The notes: generated by a model from the letters alone, not told the origin. DNA of 64,000 bases from CAIVAT01 sp964355945 (GCA_964355945.1 CAYHGE010000004.1:1-64000); one strand, 5' to 3'; positions 1 through 9,875 are shown, counted from the stretch's first letter. Translations and numbers: made by a program.

Positions 1-22
1 CCCACCTGTTCACCAAATTATT

Positions 23-30
23 TACCTTTG
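23..30 (+). promoter_or_regulatory. Bacteroidota -7 promoter box (TACCTTTG) for lnt
   Basis: TACCTTTG matches the Bacteroidota primary-sigma -7 consensus TAnnTTTG exactly. It would place the transcript start near position 36-38, about 20 bases before the TTG start at 56, and so supports that start. The -33 element is not clear, partly because the window begins here. Confidence 0.6.
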
Positions 31-55
31 CATTGAGATCAATATCAAATATACC

Positions 56-1702
56 TTGAAATTCCGCAAAATCCACCTCATTCTGTTATGCCTGCTCAGC
101 GGCAGCCTTCTTTCGCTGGGCTGGCCCGAACGTGGTTTTCCCGGGCTGCTTTTTATCGGGTTCGTGCCATTGCTGATCGTGGAGGAACAGATTTACAGGC
201 ACCCAGAGCGATTTATTAAATTCAGCGCATTGTTCTATGCTTATCCCGGGTTCTTCCTCTGGAACCTGCTCACAACCTGGTGGATCGTAAATTCAACATT
301 CACAGGTGCCCTGATGGCCATCGTAATAAACTCGCTCTTTATGGCCATTGTTTTCCAGGGTTTTCACTGGACACGAAAGAAACTGAACAGCCCTGTTGCC
401 GGCTATGCATCCCTGCTTGCCTACTGGGTCGCCTTCGAATACCTCCACCTGAACTGGGATCTCAACTGGCCCTGGCTCAACCTGGGAAATGGCTTTGCTA
501 CTTACTACAAATGGGTTCAGTGGTATGAATACACCGGGGCTTTGGGAGGAACGGTGTGGGTGCTGATCGGGAATTTCATGGTGTTCATGCTGATCAATAA
601 AATTCAAAATGCAAACCACGAAGCCAAAATTCAAACTTCAAAATTCGTTATTCAATATTCGATATTCATCTTTTCCTGGATCGTCCTCCCAATCGCTTTT
701 TCTTACTACTCTTACGCTACCTACACCGAAAAAAAGAACCCGGTAAACATCGTCGTGGTTCAGCCAAACATTGATCCTTACAACGAACAGTATAACCTTC
801 CTCCACAGGCAGTCATTGGCAGGATCATGTCTCTTGCCGCTGCGTCACTCGACAGCACCACCAATTTCCTGGTGGCTCCCGAATCGTCCATCCAGGAAGA
901 TATGTGGGAAAACGAACTGTCGAGATTCACCAGCATGCGGATGCTGCAGCAGGCAATATCACCCTATCCCCGGCTGAATATGCTGATCGGCGCATCCACC
1001 CATTACCAGGTTGCTCCGGGTGAGCCGCTCGAGCGCTGGGCAAGGAAGTTTACCGATACCGATGGTCATTATTATGCCTACAATACAGCAATCCTGCTCA
1101 ACAACAGGGACTCACTTCAACTTTACCATAAATCAAAACTCACCCCGGGTGTGGAGATCCTTCCGTCATTTAAAGGTTTCAAATGGCTGGAGAATTTCGC
1201 CATCGACCTTGGCGGCACCACAGGAAGTCTTGGGATGGATTCAGGGCCGAAGGTATATTCCACTGTCAATACGATAAGGGTTGCGCCTGCAATATGCTAT
1301 GAATCAATATTCGGCGAATTTTTTACCGGGTTCGTCAGGGAGGGTGCACAAATTATGTTCATCATCACCAACGACGGATGGTGGGGCAAAACCGCAGGAC
1401 ACCGGCAGCATTATACGTTTGCTCATCTCCGTGCTATTGAAACCCGCCGCAGCATTGCCCGATCGGCCAATACCGGCATTTCAGCTTTCATCAACCAGCG
1501 GGGCGACGAACACCAGGAAACGGCTTATTGGGTGCCGGCAGTGATCAAAGGAACGCTAAATGCCAACGACAAAATCACCTTCTATGTAAAGCATGGCGAT
1601 TATATTGCCCGGTTTTTGTCTTACCTGGCAGGTGGTTTAATCCTTGCTGCCATCGGAATGTCAGTTAAATATAAATTTTTTAAATCCCGGCTTCGGGCAT
1701 GA
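56..1702 (+). CDS. lnt: Apolipoprotein N-acyltransferase
   Basis: Inner-membrane enzyme that adds the third acyl chain to the N-terminal cysteine of lipoproteins. The 548-residue product has the family layout: hydrophobic N-terminal half with several membrane segments (about residues 5-215), a nitrilase-like periplasmic domain (about 230-510) and a final membrane segment. The Glu-Lys-Cys triad is visible as E276 (APESS), K359 or K361 (HKSKLTPG) and C414 (AICYES). The start is TTG. The frame stays open to the window edge, but TTG 56 gives a typical MKFRK plus hydrophobic start and lies just behind a -7 box. Residues about 181-204 are coded by an A+T-rich degenerate repeat also seen in polA and elsewhere here. 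A nitroreductase follows after 10 bases, probably in the same transcript. Confidence 0.93.
   Translation: MKFRKIHLILLCLLSGSLLSLGWPERGFPGLLFIGFVPLLIVEEQIYRHPERFIKFSALFYAYPGFFLWNLLTTWWIVNSTFTGALMAIVINSLFMAIVFQGFHWTRKKLNSPVAGYASLLAYWVAFEYLHLNWDLNWPWLNLGNGFATYYKWVQWYEYTGALGGTVWVLIGNFMVFMLINKIQNANHEAKIQTSKFVIQYSIFIFSWIVLPIAFSYYSYATYTEKKNPVNIVVVQPNIDPYNEQYNLPPQAVIGRIMSLAAASLDSTTNFLVAPESSIQEDMWENELSRFTSMRMLQQAISPYPRLNMLIGASTHYQVAPGEPLERWARKFTDTDGHYYAYNTAILLNNRDSLQLYHKSKLTPGVEILPSFKGFKWLENFAIDLGGTTGSLGMDSGPKVYSTVNTIRVAPAICYESIFGEFFTGFVREGAQIMFIITNDGWWGKTAGHRQHYTFAHLRAIETRRSIARSANTGISAFINQRGDEHQETAYWVPAVIKGTLNANDKITFYVKHGDYIARFLSYLAGGLILAAIGMSVKYKFFKSRLRA
598..669 (+). repeat. A+T-rich degenerate micro-repeat inside lnt
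   Basis: About 70 bases made of short degenerate units of the type AAAATTCAAA / TTCAATATTCGATATTC. They are read in frame and add a polar stretch (KIQNANHEAKIQTSKF) followed by IQYSIF between membrane segments and the nitrilase domain. Similar text occurs at 8021-8060, 54379-54410 and 61868-61920. Confidence 0.55.
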
Positions 1703-1712
1703 TTGAAACATT

Positions 1713-2318
1713 ATGAATAAAAAAGCATTAACATCATTCCCGATCAACGAACTTTCCGGCAACAGGTGGAGCCCGCGTGCCTTTCTTGACAAGCCGGTAG
1801 AAACTGAAAAACTGATCGCCCTTTTTGAGGCAGCACGATGGTCGGCCTCAGGAGGCAATGAGCAGCCATGGCGGTTCATTGTTGGCCAAAATCACGATGA
1901 AACATGGGAAATGATCTTCTCAACCCTTGCTGAAGGAAACAGGGAGTGGAATGAGCATGTCCCCCTGCTGATCCTGGCAGTCGGGTACAAAATATCCTCC
2001 TGGGATGGCGGTATCAGCGGTTATTTTCAGTACGACACTGGCCAGGCCGTGGCACATCTCAGCATCGAGGCAATGAACCAGGGTTTACATGTGCATCAGA
2101 TGGGGGGTTTTTCATCTGAAAAAGCCTGTGAACTCTTTGAGATCCCTGATACCTGTCAGCCTCTTACCGTGGTCGCGGCAGGCTATATCGGTGATGCATT
2201 GTCCCTTACAGAAAAGCTGAAACAACGGGAACTCCAGGAACGTACAAGAAAAAACCTCTCAGAAATCGTCTTCAGTGGAAAATTCGGGGAGGCTGCACCT
2301 TTTATTAACAAGATATAA
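1713..2318 (+). CDS. Nitroreductase family protein
   Basis: A 201-residue flavin-dependent nitroreductase-like enzyme expected to bind FMN and reduce substrates with NAD(P)H in the cytoplasm; the substrate is unknown. Family signs are the N-terminal RWSPRAF motif (residues 18-24), the segment EAARWSASGGNEQPWRF (about 39-55) that forms much of the FMN site, and a C-terminal region with GYIGD (about 157-161). The length is normal for the family. The start ATG lies 10 bases after the lnt stop, so the two are probably cotranscribed. The reading frame shows no damage. Confidence 0.88.
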   Translation: MNKKALTSFPINELSGNRWSPRAFLDKPVETEKLIALFEAARWSASGGNEQPWRFIVGQNHDETWEMIFSTLAEGNREWNEHVPLLILAVGYKISSWDGGISGYFQYDTGQAVAHLSIEAMNQGLHVHQMGGFSSEKACELFEIPDTCQPLTVVAAGYIGDALSLTEKLKQRELQERTRKNLSEIVFSGKFGEAAPFINKI

Positions 2319-2369
2319 ATAACAACCCATCCTGTGAGGATGTCTCCGGGGGATGGGGTAAGGAGCCCT

Positions 2370-3368
2370 ATGAAACATATATTCCCATACATCATCGCAC
2401 TGGCTTTCATTGTCGGAAGCTGCAATCAGCCCGTTAAACAAGAATCAACAACACAGGAGGCTGTGCCATCCGGGCCTCGGGTTGCAGTACCTGCTTTTAA
2501 TGCAGACTCTGCCCTGGAATTCTGCAGGACCCAGCTGGCATTCGGGCCGAGGGTACCCAATACTGCAGCCCATCAGAAGTGTGCAGACTACCTCATCAGT
2601 AAAATGAAGAGTTACACGAAAGATGTGATTGTACAGAAAGGCCAGGTGTATGCCTATGATAAGACTCCGCTGAAGTTCCAGAACATCATCGCGAGCTGGA
2701 AGCCGGAGACCAACAACCGGGTCCTGTTGTGTGCCCACTGGGATTCACGGCCTTATGCCGATTATGACCCCGACCCCAAAAACCGGAGAAAGCCGGTGGA
2801 TGGCGCAAATGATGGTGCCAGTGGCGTTGGTGTCCTGATAGAGGTGGCCCGCCAGTTAAGCCTCCTTAACCCGGCAATCGGCGTGGATATAGTTTTATTC
2901 GATGTAGAGGATTACGGACCTCCTCAGGATGTGACGATGGCGAATGCTGAGCAATACTGGGGACAGGGTGCTCAGTATTGGGCTAACAACCCGCATAAAA
3001 CAGATTATGTTGCCAAATATGGCATCCTGCTCGACATGGTTGGCGCAAAAAATGCAACCTTCCTGATGGAAGGGGTATCCCTGGAGTATGCGACAGATAT
3101 TGTAAAACTGGTATGGTCTGCCGGTAACAGGATCGGCTACTCCTCTTACTTCCTCTACGAAAAAGGAGGCTACATCACCGACGATCATGTGCCCATCAAC
3201 AAAATCATGAATATTCCGACCATTGACATAATCCACCTCGACAAAAACAGTGAATCAGGATTTTACCCATACTGGCATACCACAGGGGATACCTTTGATA
3301 AGCTTGATAAAAACACTTTGAAGGTTGTGGGGCAAACACTGCTGACGGTCATCTTTGAAGAAAAATAA
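2370..3368 (+). CDS. M28 family peptidase / glutaminyl cyclase-like lipoprotein
   Basis: Predicted zinc-dependent M28 peptidase fold protein of about 332 residues, closest in appearance to the glutaminyl-peptide cyclotransferase-like group common in Bacteroidota. An ATG 36 bases upstream is in frame, but ATG 2370 is preferred: it has AGGAG at 2361-2365 and gives a clean lipoprotein signal (MKHIFPYIIALAFIVGSC, lipobox VGSC), so the protein is probably anchored in the envelope. Metal-ligand motifs visible are AHWDSRPYAD (His/Asp), DGANDGASG (bridging Asp), DVEDYG (Glu/Asp) and DDHVPI (His). Cyclase or aminopeptidase activity cannot be told apart from sequence alone. It converges with phoH. Confidence 0.85.
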   Translation: MKHIFPYIIALAFIVGSCNQPVKQESTTQEAVPSGPRVAVPAFNADSALEFCRTQLAFGPRVPNTAAHQKCADYLISKMKSYTKDVIVQKGQVYAYDKTPLKFQNIIASWKPETNNRVLLCAHWDSRPYADYDPDPKNRRKPVDGANDGASGVGVLIEVARQLSLLNPAIGVDIVLFDVEDYGPPQDVTMANAEQYWGQGAQYWANNPHKTDYVAKYGILLDMVGAKNATFLMEGVSLEYATDIVKLVWSAGNRIGYSSYFLYEKGGYITDDHVPINKIMNIPTIDIIHLDKNSESGFYPYWHTTGDTFDKLDKNTLKVVGQTLLTVIFEEK

Positions 3369-3378
3369 GATATTTATC

Positions 3379-3420
3379 ACACGAAGTGACACTAAGAAAT
3401 CATGACATTCATCTTCGTGT
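3379..3420. repeat. Hairpin with CAC(A/T)AAG/ACACGAAG-type repeat between convergent genes
   Basis: ACACGAAG (3379-3386) and CTTCGTGT (3413-3420) are an 8-bp inverted repeat, with GACACTAAG between them. It lies in the 90-bp gap between the M28 gene and phoH, which converge. It has no clear U-tract, so a terminator role is only possible. The wording resembles the intergenic repeats at 21233-21318 and 34363-34397. Confidence 0.45.
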
Positions 3421-3458
3421 AACTTCATGTTTTCTTCATTTATCTTCCTGAAATATTT

Positions 3459-4951
3459 TCACAACAACTCATTTGCAAGGTTAGCCAACTCCGATCTTTC
3501 CCCCTTCTCAAGCCGGATATGCGCATAGATGTCATGTTTTTTCACCTTGTCGATCAGGGTGGACAGGCCATTTGACTGTGCATCAAGATAAGGCGTGTCG
3601 ATCTGGTAGATATCTCCGGTGAAGATGATCTTGGTGTTTTCTCCGGCCCGGGTGATGATGGTCTTTACTTCGTGCGGTGTGAGGTTCTGGGCCTCATCCA
3701 CAATAAAACAAACATTGGATATGCTGCGTCCCCTGATATATGCCAGCGGCGTGATTACCAGCTTTTCATTTTCCACGGCCTCCGTAAGCACCTTGTACTC
3801 CTTGTCCTTTTCNNNNNNNNNNNNNNNNNNNNNNNNNNNNNNNNNNNNNNNNNNNNNNNNNNNNNNNNNNNNNNNNNNNNNNNNNNNNNNNNNNNNNNNN
3901 NNNNNNNNNNNNCCAGCTTTTCATTTTCCACGGCCTCCGTAAGCACCTTGTACTCCTTGTCCTTTTCGCTGTACTGGCTCTGGATGAATTTCAGGTTGTC
4001 CCACAATGGCTGCATGTAGGGATCCAGCTTCGACTTGATATCTCCGGGAAGAAACCCAAGGTCTTTGTTGCTCAGGGGAACAATGGGCCTCGCCATGTAG
4101 ATCTGCTTGAAGTTTCGCTTCTGTTCCAGTGCCCCGGCAAGGGCCAGCAGTGTTTTCCCCGTACCGGCAATGCCCTGCATCGTAACCAGCTTAACATTGG
4201 GATTCAGGATTGCATGAAGTGCAAAAACCTGTTCGGCGTTACGGGGATTAATTTTATAGCACCCTTTTTTCTCGATTTTTTCAATGCGTTCTGTCAGCGG
4301 ATTGTAAAAAGCCAGCACCGAACTTTTTCCATTTTTGAGGATGAAATAGTGGTTCGGGATGGGGTTTTTAATTCCTATATCTTCCGGCAGGCACCATCCT
4401 GCATCATAGATGATATCGATGATGGTTTTATCCAGGCCTTCCACCAGGGTTTTTCCCGAGTATAGTCCCTCCACATCCTTGATCTTGCCTGTTTCGAAAT
4501 CCTCGGCAGAGATGTTGAGCGATTTGGCTTTCAGGCGCAGGTTTACATCCTTGGAAACCAGGATGATCCTTTTGCCGGGATGTTCAGCCATCATCACCAG
4601 GGCTGCATTCAGGATGCGATGGTCGGGCTTGTTTTCCCCAAACACTTTCACCGCATCGAGTTCGCTTTGTTCGTTCATCACCACCTTGAACTTGCCTCCT
4701 TTTGGTATTCCGAGAGATATCCATTTGGTCAGCGTGGCCTTGTTCGAAAGGCGGTCGATGATCCGGATGAACTCCCTCGCTTCGAAGTTGATGGTATCGT
4801 TCCCCTTTTTAAAATTATCGAGTTCCTCAAGCACTGTGATCGGAATGGCAACATCGTTGTCGTCGAAACTGCGGATCGCATTGTGGTTATACAAAATAAC
4901 AGAGGTGTCGAGGACAAAGATCTTCTTGGTCTTCAGCGCTTTTTTTACCAT
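3459..4951 (-). CDS. phoH: PhoH family protein (PIN domain + ATPase), split by an artefactual gap
   Basis: Cytoplasmic PIN-PhoH protein, a predicted RNA-acting nuclease/helicase-like ATPase. The N-terminal PIN-like domain begins KIFVLDTSVILYNHN with conserved Asp. The PhoH ATPase carries Walker A GIAGTGKT and Walker B FIVDEAQNLT, followed by FTGD. The sequence contains 100 N at 3813-3912, and the 55 bases before the gap (3758-3812) are repeated after it (3913-3967). Removing 155 bases leaves 1,338 nt, exactly 446 codons (445 residues plus stop) in one frame, reading ENEKLVITPLAYIRGRS across the join. The gene is therefore intact and the apparent break is an assembly join. A -7 box lies 19 bases upstream of the start. 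Confidence 0.93.
3813..3912. other. Scaffold gap (100 N) with duplicated 55-bp flanks
   Basis: A run of exactly 100 N. The 55 bases at 3758-3812 are identical to 3913-3967, so the two contig ends overlap and the gap has no real length. The phoH reading frame closes perfectly when the overlap is merged. Confidence 0.95.
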
Positions 4952-4970
4952 GGAACAGGGGTGTTTTGCC

Positions 4971-4978
4971 CAAAAGTA
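4971..4978 (-). promoter_or_regulatory. -7 promoter box for phoH (TACTTTTG on minus strand)
   Basis: CAAAAGTA on the plus strand reads TACTTTTG on the minus strand, an exact TAnnTTTG. It lies 19 bases upstream of the phoH ATG and gives phoH its own promoter, although the response regulator gene upstream is on the same strand. Confidence 0.6.
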
Positions 4979-5047
4979 ATATGAGAATTGCAGGTTTGTG
5001 CAGCCCTGGCCGGAAAGATATAAACAATGTATTGTTAAAGAGGATGA

Positions 5048-6388
5048 TTAGAGTCGGTTCTCTTGCTTCATACGATAAATGGTAGATTTCCCGATTTTCA
5101 GTTTCTCGGCGACCACCGAAATGTCATTATATTTATCAAGGTAGGTTTTAACGATCCTGGCACAATAATCATCGAGGGTCATTTCATCCTGGATGATAAG
5201 CCCTCCATTGTTGATGGAAGGAAAGGTAATGTCGCCGGGCTGGAGATGATCTTCCTCCGCCATCACCACGGCCACTTCGATTACAGCTTTGAGTTCCCTG
5301 ACGTTGCCGGGATAGGAATATCCCATCAGTTTCTCCTTTACACTTTCGGAGAAGGCAAGTTTGGTCAATTTGTTCTCCTTACAAAAGCTATCTGAAAAGT
5401 GTTTTGCGAGCACCAGGATGTCATTCCCCCGGTCACGGAGGGGCGGCAGATGGATTGGCAGCCCCAGCAGGCGGAAATATAAATCCTCACGGAAGGTACC
5501 CTTTCTGACCTCCTCGGCCAGGTCCTTGTGTGTAGCAGTAATAACACGGATGTCGAATTTCACCAGGTCTTTGCCACCGATGCGTGTCACTTCCCGTTCC
5601 TGCAGGGCCCGCAGAAGTTTGGACTGCATCTGAATTTCCATTTCACTGATCTCGTCCAGAAAAATTGTGCCACCGTCGGCCTCTTCAAACTTCCCCGATT
5701 TACGTGCCATGGCCCCGGTGAAGGCGCCCTTTTCATATCCAAAAAGTTCACTCTCCAGCAGGTCCTTCGGAATGGCCGACATGTTGACCGCCACGAAAGG
5801 TTTTTTCCGGCGGGTCGATGCATAATGAACTGCCTTGGCAACAAGCTCCTTTCCTGTTCCGGTGTCTCCGGTGATGGATACGGTAATGGCCGACCTGGAA
5901 GCCTTTTCAATCAGGGAATACAACTTGACAATGGCCGGGCTCTGTCCAAGAATGGTCCTGTCGAATTCGAACTTTTTCCCAACTTCCTCCTGCAGGATCT
6001 CGATCTGCTTCTTAAAGCCCTCATTTTCCCTGATTTTAAGGATCACATTCCATAATCTCTGCCGGGTATTCTCCTCCTTCACCAGGTAATCATAAGCGCC
6101 CTCCTTGAGCAGGTTGACTGCGGTCGCGATATCCTCCTGGCCGGAAACAATCACCACCTGGATTTCAGGGTTGTACTGTTTGATCCGCTTCAGAAGTTCC
6201 TGCCCTGAAAAGTCAGGGAGAGAGTAATCAAGCGAAATTACAGAAGGGTTTTTGTAAAGGTTTGCCAACAGGTCTTTACCGGTTTTGAACAACTGTACCT
6301 CGTAATCCGGGTTGAGCCCCAGGTGGCGCTCGAGGATCATCCCGTAAATGGGGTCATCCTCAACAATAAAGATGGAAAAGTCGCTCAT
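5048..6388 (-). CDS. Sigma-54-dependent NtrC-family response regulator
   Basis: A 446-residue response regulator that would activate sigma-54 promoters after phosphorylation by an unidentified sensor kinase. Order of domains: receiver (1-120, phosphoacceptor D54 in SLDYSLPD, acidic pocket EDD at 10-12), linker coiled region, AAA+ sigma-54 interaction domain (Walker A GDTGTGKE; sigma-54 contact loop GAFTGA; Walker B-like GGTIFLDEI), and a C-terminal Fis-type helix-turn-helix (ISVVAEKLKIGKSTIYRMK). All key residues are present. No histidine kinase gene is in the window. It follows a 172-residue unknown gene by 13 bases on the same strand, which suggests a two-gene unit. Confidence 0.92.
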   Translation of the reverse strand: MSDFSIFIVEDDPIYGMILERHLGLNPDYEVQLFKTGKDLLANLYKNPSVISLDYSLPDFSGQELLKRIKQYNPEIQVVIVSGQEDIATAVNLLKEGAYDYLVKEENTRQRLWNVILKIRENEGFKKQIEILQEEVGKKFEFDRTILGQSPAIVKLYSLIEKASRSAITVSITGDTGTGKELVAKAVHYASTRRKKPFVAVNMSAIPKDLLESELFGYEKGAFTGAMARKSGKFEEADGGTIFLDEISEMEIQMQSKLLRALQEREVTRIGGKDLVKFDIRVITATHKDLAEEVRKGTFREDLYFRLLGLPIHLPPLRDRGNDILVLAKHFSDSFCKENKLTKLAFSESVKEKLMGYSYPGNVRELKAVIEVAVVMAEEDHLQPGDITFPSINNGGLIIQDEMTLDDYCARIVKTYLDKYNDISVVAEKLKIGKSTIYRMKQENRL

Positions 6389-6401
6389 ACTCCAGAATAA
6401 A

Positions 6402-6920
6402 TCATCCGTTCATCTCAAGTTCAATAACCATGTCATGCGGGGCGGTATTGTTCCCTCCGAAGTAGGGAAAAAGCCTGAAACACAGGCCCGGATCACTCTT
6501 GATATTATCCATTTTAATGGTTGTATCACCCACTGTGATAAAATAACTTTTATCCCTGCTCTCGATTTTACCACTCACCGTCTCCTCCACGTGAACCGAT
6601 TTGATATAGGTGATGGCAAATTTTTGTCCCTCCTTCTTTTCATCATACGTATAGCCATATACCTTGATCATCCCGTTATTTTCAAAATCGGGAACCCAGG
6701 TAAGGCGCACAGAGTTATTGTGATGGTTGGTGCCGAACCCGATCCCCCCCAGTTTATTCTGGTCAAGATCATCCTGGTTGCGCGGCCCTGCCCACCAGCA
6801 CTCCTTGCGAAAAGAGAACCGCAACGACAATGTTTTCACATTCCATCCGATGGCTCCGATCTTTTCAAAAAAACTCATGGAGGCATAATGATTTCCCTTT
6901 TTAATAAGATAAAACCTCAT
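6402..6920 (-). CDS. Hypothetical protein upstream of the response regulator
   Basis: A 172-residue protein that I do not recognise. It has no signal peptide or membrane segment and appears to be a soluble, beta-rich protein with alternating hydrophobic residues (for example SVRLTWVPDFENN, YKFAITYIKS-like strands). A second possible start is the Met at residue 15 (MSFFEKIG). It lies 13 bases upstream of the NtrC-type regulator and diverges from polA, with 69 bases between the two starts, so this interval should hold the promoters for both. Its position suggests a partner or accessory of the regulator, but nothing in the sequence proves that. Confidence 0.7.
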   Translation of the reverse strand: MRFYLIKKGNHYASMSFFEKIGAIGWNVKTLSLRFSFRKECWWAGPRNQDDLDQNKLGGIGFGTNHHNNSVRLTWVPDFENNGMIKVYGYTYDEKKEGQKFAITYIKSVHVEETVSGKIESRDKSYFITVGDTTIKMDNIKSDPGLCFRLFPYFGGNNTAPHDMVIELEMNG

Positions 6921-6989
6921 GGCACGTCGTTTTAAAAATTACGTTAATTTTATGCACCCGTAAATATATAAAAAATTCATTTACCACAC

Positions 6990-9875
6990 ATGACCCAACC
7001 ACCAAAGAAATTGTTCCTCCTCGATGCAATGGCCCTGATCTACCGGGCCTATTTTGCCTTCAACAAGAATCCCAGGTTAAGTTCAAAAGGAGTAAACACC
7101 TCTGCAATCTTCGGTTTTGCCAATGTCCTGCTTGATCTGCTTAAGAAAGAAAAGCCCACCCACATCGGGGTTGCCTTTGACACGATGGCCCCGACCGTAC
7201 GCAAAGTCGGATTTGAAGCATACAAGGCACATCGCCAGGAGACCCCTGAAGACATTATCAAATCGCTTCCTTACATCCACGAACTGATTGAAGGATTTAA
7301 CATCCCAACCCTTTTTGTTGACGGGTATGAGGCCGATGATGTGATCGGAACCCTTGCAAAACAAGCTGAAAAGCATGGATTCGTTACCTACATGATGACT
7401 TCCGACAAAGATTTCGGACAGCTTGTCAGCGACAAGACATTTATTTACAAACCGGGAAAATTCGGGAGTGATGTCGAAATTCTCGGAGTGAAGGAGGTTT
7501 GTGAGAAATTCAGCATTACACGTCCTGAGCAGGTCATCGATATCCTGGGGCTTTGGGGTGATGCCTCTGACAACATTCCCGGAATCCCCGGCATCGGGGA
7601 GGTGACGGCCAAAAAACTGCTTGCCGAATTTGACTCCGTGGAGAACCTTATCGCCAATGCGGATAAGATAACCAATGAAAAACTCCGGCAGAAGGTCATC
7701 GACTTCCAGGAGCAGGCACTTATGTCGAAACAACTGGCCACGATCATCCTCGATGTTCCCATTGAATTCGATGAGAATAAACTCATCATGGATCCTCCTG
7801 ATGAAGCCCGGCTCAAAGTACTCTTCGATGAACTTGAATTCAGGACATTTTCACAACGGCTTTCCTCCTTTCTTGCCGGCGGGAGTGATGGAGGAAAATC
7901 TCCGTCAACAGGGTTACAAGGGGAGCCGTTAACAAAGTTAAAAAGCAAAGAACCAATAGCGGATCTGTTTTCAGATTCTGCTGATGCCTTCGGTTCCAAA
8001 CCAGAGAAACCCGCGGAGGAAGGAATATTGAATATTGAACAACGAATGTTGAATTCTGAACTGACAGATATCAATACCGTTGCCCATAATTACCATCTGG
8101 TTGATTCTCCTGAAAAGCATGCCAGTCTTATTTCTCAACTTGAAAAACAGGACTCTTTCTGTTTCGACACCGAAACAACCGGAATTAACCCAAATACAGC
8201 GGAACTTGTGGGCATGTCGTTTTCCTGGCAGCCTCATGAAGCATATTACGTTCCGCTTCCTGAAATTTATCATGATGCGGCAGCCATCGTTGCAGCCTTT
8301 AAGCCGGTGTTCGAAAACGAGAAGATTCAGAAGATCGGGCAGAACCTTAAGTTTGACATCTCCATCCTGAAATGGTACGATGTAGTCGTCAAAGGGCCGC
8401 TCTTCGACACCATGCTGGCGCACTATCTCATCCAGCCCGACATGCGGCATGGCATGGATCTGCTTTCTGAGACTTACCTGAACTATAAGCCGGTATCCAT
8501 CGAGGAACTGATCGGAAAGAAAGGGCAGAACCAGCTAAGCATGCGCACGGTTGACCTGGAATCAGTGAAGGAATACGCTGCCGAAGATGCTGATGTGACC
8601 TTCCGGCTGAAGCAGATTTTCGACCCGATGCTTAAAGACACCGATACGCTTGAGCTTTTTGACAAAATCGAAGTGCCTCTCATCCCGGTGCTTGCCTCCA
8701 TGGAAGCAGAAGGCGTCAGGATCGATTCACAAACGCTGAATGAATATTCCGCCGAACTCGAAAAAGATATCAGGCTCCTTGAGTCCGCCATTCATGAACA
8801 TGCCGGAATACCTTTTAATGTTTCATCCCCGAAACAGCTTGGAGAAATTCTGTATAACAAACTCAGGATCGTAGAAAATCCAAAGCAAACCAAAACCAAG
8901 CAGTTCAGCACCAGCGAAGATGTGCTGGCCAAGCTGGAACACAAGCATCCCATCGTCAGCAAGATCCTTGAGTATCGTTCGCTTACCAAGTTAAAGTCAA
9001 CATACGTCGATGTGCTTCCAACCCTCGTCAATCCGCGTGATGGCCGGGTTCATACTTCTTACAACCAGGCTGTTGCAGCAACCGGCCGGCTGAGTTCAAA
9101 CAATCCCAACCTTCAGAACATCCCGATCAGAACGGAAAAGGGCCGGGAGATCAGAAAAGCATTTGTGCCGCGCAATGACAACTATTTGCTCCTTTCTGCC
9201 GACTATTCCCAGATCGAACTCCGCATCATTGCCCATCTCAGCCGGGATGCCGGGATGATCGAAGATTTCAACCTGGGTCTCGATATTCATGCAGCCACCG
9301 CCGCAAAGGTTTATGGAATCCAGCTTGGGGAGGTGACGAAGGAGATGCGGCGCAATGCCAAGATGGTGAACTTCGGAATTATCTATGGAATCTCCGCCTT
9401 CGGCTTGTCGGAACGGCTTAACATACCAAGAAAGGAGGCGGCGGATATCATTTACCAGTATTTTGTGAAATACCCCGGCATCAAGGCATACATGGACAGT
9501 ACTATTGAATCGGCCCGACGGCTGGGCTATGTTGAAACAATGATGAAACGGCGCCGTTACCTGCGTGATATCACTTCGGGCAATGCCACGATCCGCAGTT
9601 TTGCGGAACGGAATGCCATCAACGCACCCATCCAGGGAACTGCGGCCGACATGATCAAAATAGCCATGATCGATATTTTCAGAGAGATGGAGCAGCTTCA
9701 GCTGAAATCCAAAATGACCCTGCAGGTTCATGATGAGCTGGTATTTGATGTTCATAAAGATGAGACTGAAACACTCAAACCAATCGTGTTGAAGGGCATG
9801 CAAAACGCCATTCGCCTTGATGTTCCGGTGCTGGTGGAGATGAATACCGGGAGAAACTGGCTGGAAGCACATTGA
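6990..9875 (+). CDS. polA: DNA polymerase I
   Basis: A 961-residue DNA polymerase I for gap filling and primer removal. Domains: N-terminal 5'-3' exonuclease (1-300, with DAMALIYRA and TSDKDFGQL), a linker, the 3'-5' exonuclease (about 375-560) and the polymerase domain (about 570-961). The proofreading site looks active: CFDTETTG (DxE), GQNLKFDISIL and YAAEDADVT are all there. Polymerase motifs A (DYSQIELR), B (RRNAKMVNFGIIYG) and C (QVHDELVFD) are intact. The linker between the two nuclease domains contains a short in-frame micro-repeat insertion (8021-8060, residues about 345-357). The gene diverges from 6402-6920. Confidence 0.97.
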   Translation: MTQPPKKLFLLDAMALIYRAYFAFNKNPRLSSKGVNTSAIFGFANVLLDLLKKEKPTHIGVAFDTMAPTVRKVGFEAYKAHRQETPEDIIKSLPYIHELIEGFNIPTLFVDGYEADDVIGTLAKQAEKHGFVTYMMTSDKDFGQLVSDKTFIYKPGKFGSDVEILGVKEVCEKFSITRPEQVIDILGLWGDASDNIPGIPGIGEVTAKKLLAEFDSVENLIANADKITNEKLRQKVIDFQEQALMSKQLATIILDVPIEFDENKLIMDPPDEARLKVLFDELEFRTFSQRLSSFLAGGSDGGKSPSTGLQGEPLTKLKSKEPIADLFSDSADAFGSKPEKPAEEGILNIEQRMLNSELTDINTVAHNYHLVDSPEKHASLISQLEKQDSFCFDTETTGINPNTAELVGMSFSWQPHEAYYVPLPEIYHDAAAIVAAFKPVFENEKIQKIGQNLKFDISILKWYDVVVKGPLFDTMLAHYLIQPDMRHGMDLLSETYLNYKPVSIEELIGKKGQNQLSMRTVDLESVKEYAAEDADVTFRLKQIFDPMLKDTDTLELFDKIEVPLIPVLASMEAEGVRIDSQTLNEYSAELEKDIRLLESAIHEHAGIPFNVSSPKQLGEILYNKLRIVENPKQTKTKQFSTSEDVLAKLEHKHPIVSKILEYRSLTKLKSTYVDVLPTLVNPRDGRVHTSYNQAVAATGRLSSNNPNLQNIPIRTEKGREIRKAFVPRNDNYLLLSADYSQIELRIIAHLSRDAGMIEDFNLGLDIHAATAAKVYGIQLGEVTKEMRRNAKMVNFGIIYGISAFGLSERLNIPRKEAADIIYQYFVKYPGIKAYMDSTIESARRLGYVETMMKRRRYLRDITSGNATIRSFAERNAINAPIQGTAADMIKIAMIDIFREMEQLQLKSKMTLQVHDELVFDVHKDETETLKPIVLKGMQNAIRLDVPVLVEMNTGRNWLEAH
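8021..8060 (+). repeat. In-frame A+T-rich micro-repeat in the polA linker
   Basis: GGAATATTGAATATTGAAC and the degenerate copy that follows it code EGILNIEQRMLNSEL in the flexible linker between the 5' nuclease and the proofreading domain. The repeat units resemble those in lnt (598-669), in the BNR protein (54379-54410) and in the intergenic stretch at 61868-61920. Confidence 0.55.

Noticed and set aside
3619..4019. Frameshift or truncation of phoH
   Set aside because: Explained by duplicated contig ends around the 100-N run; the merged frame is intact.
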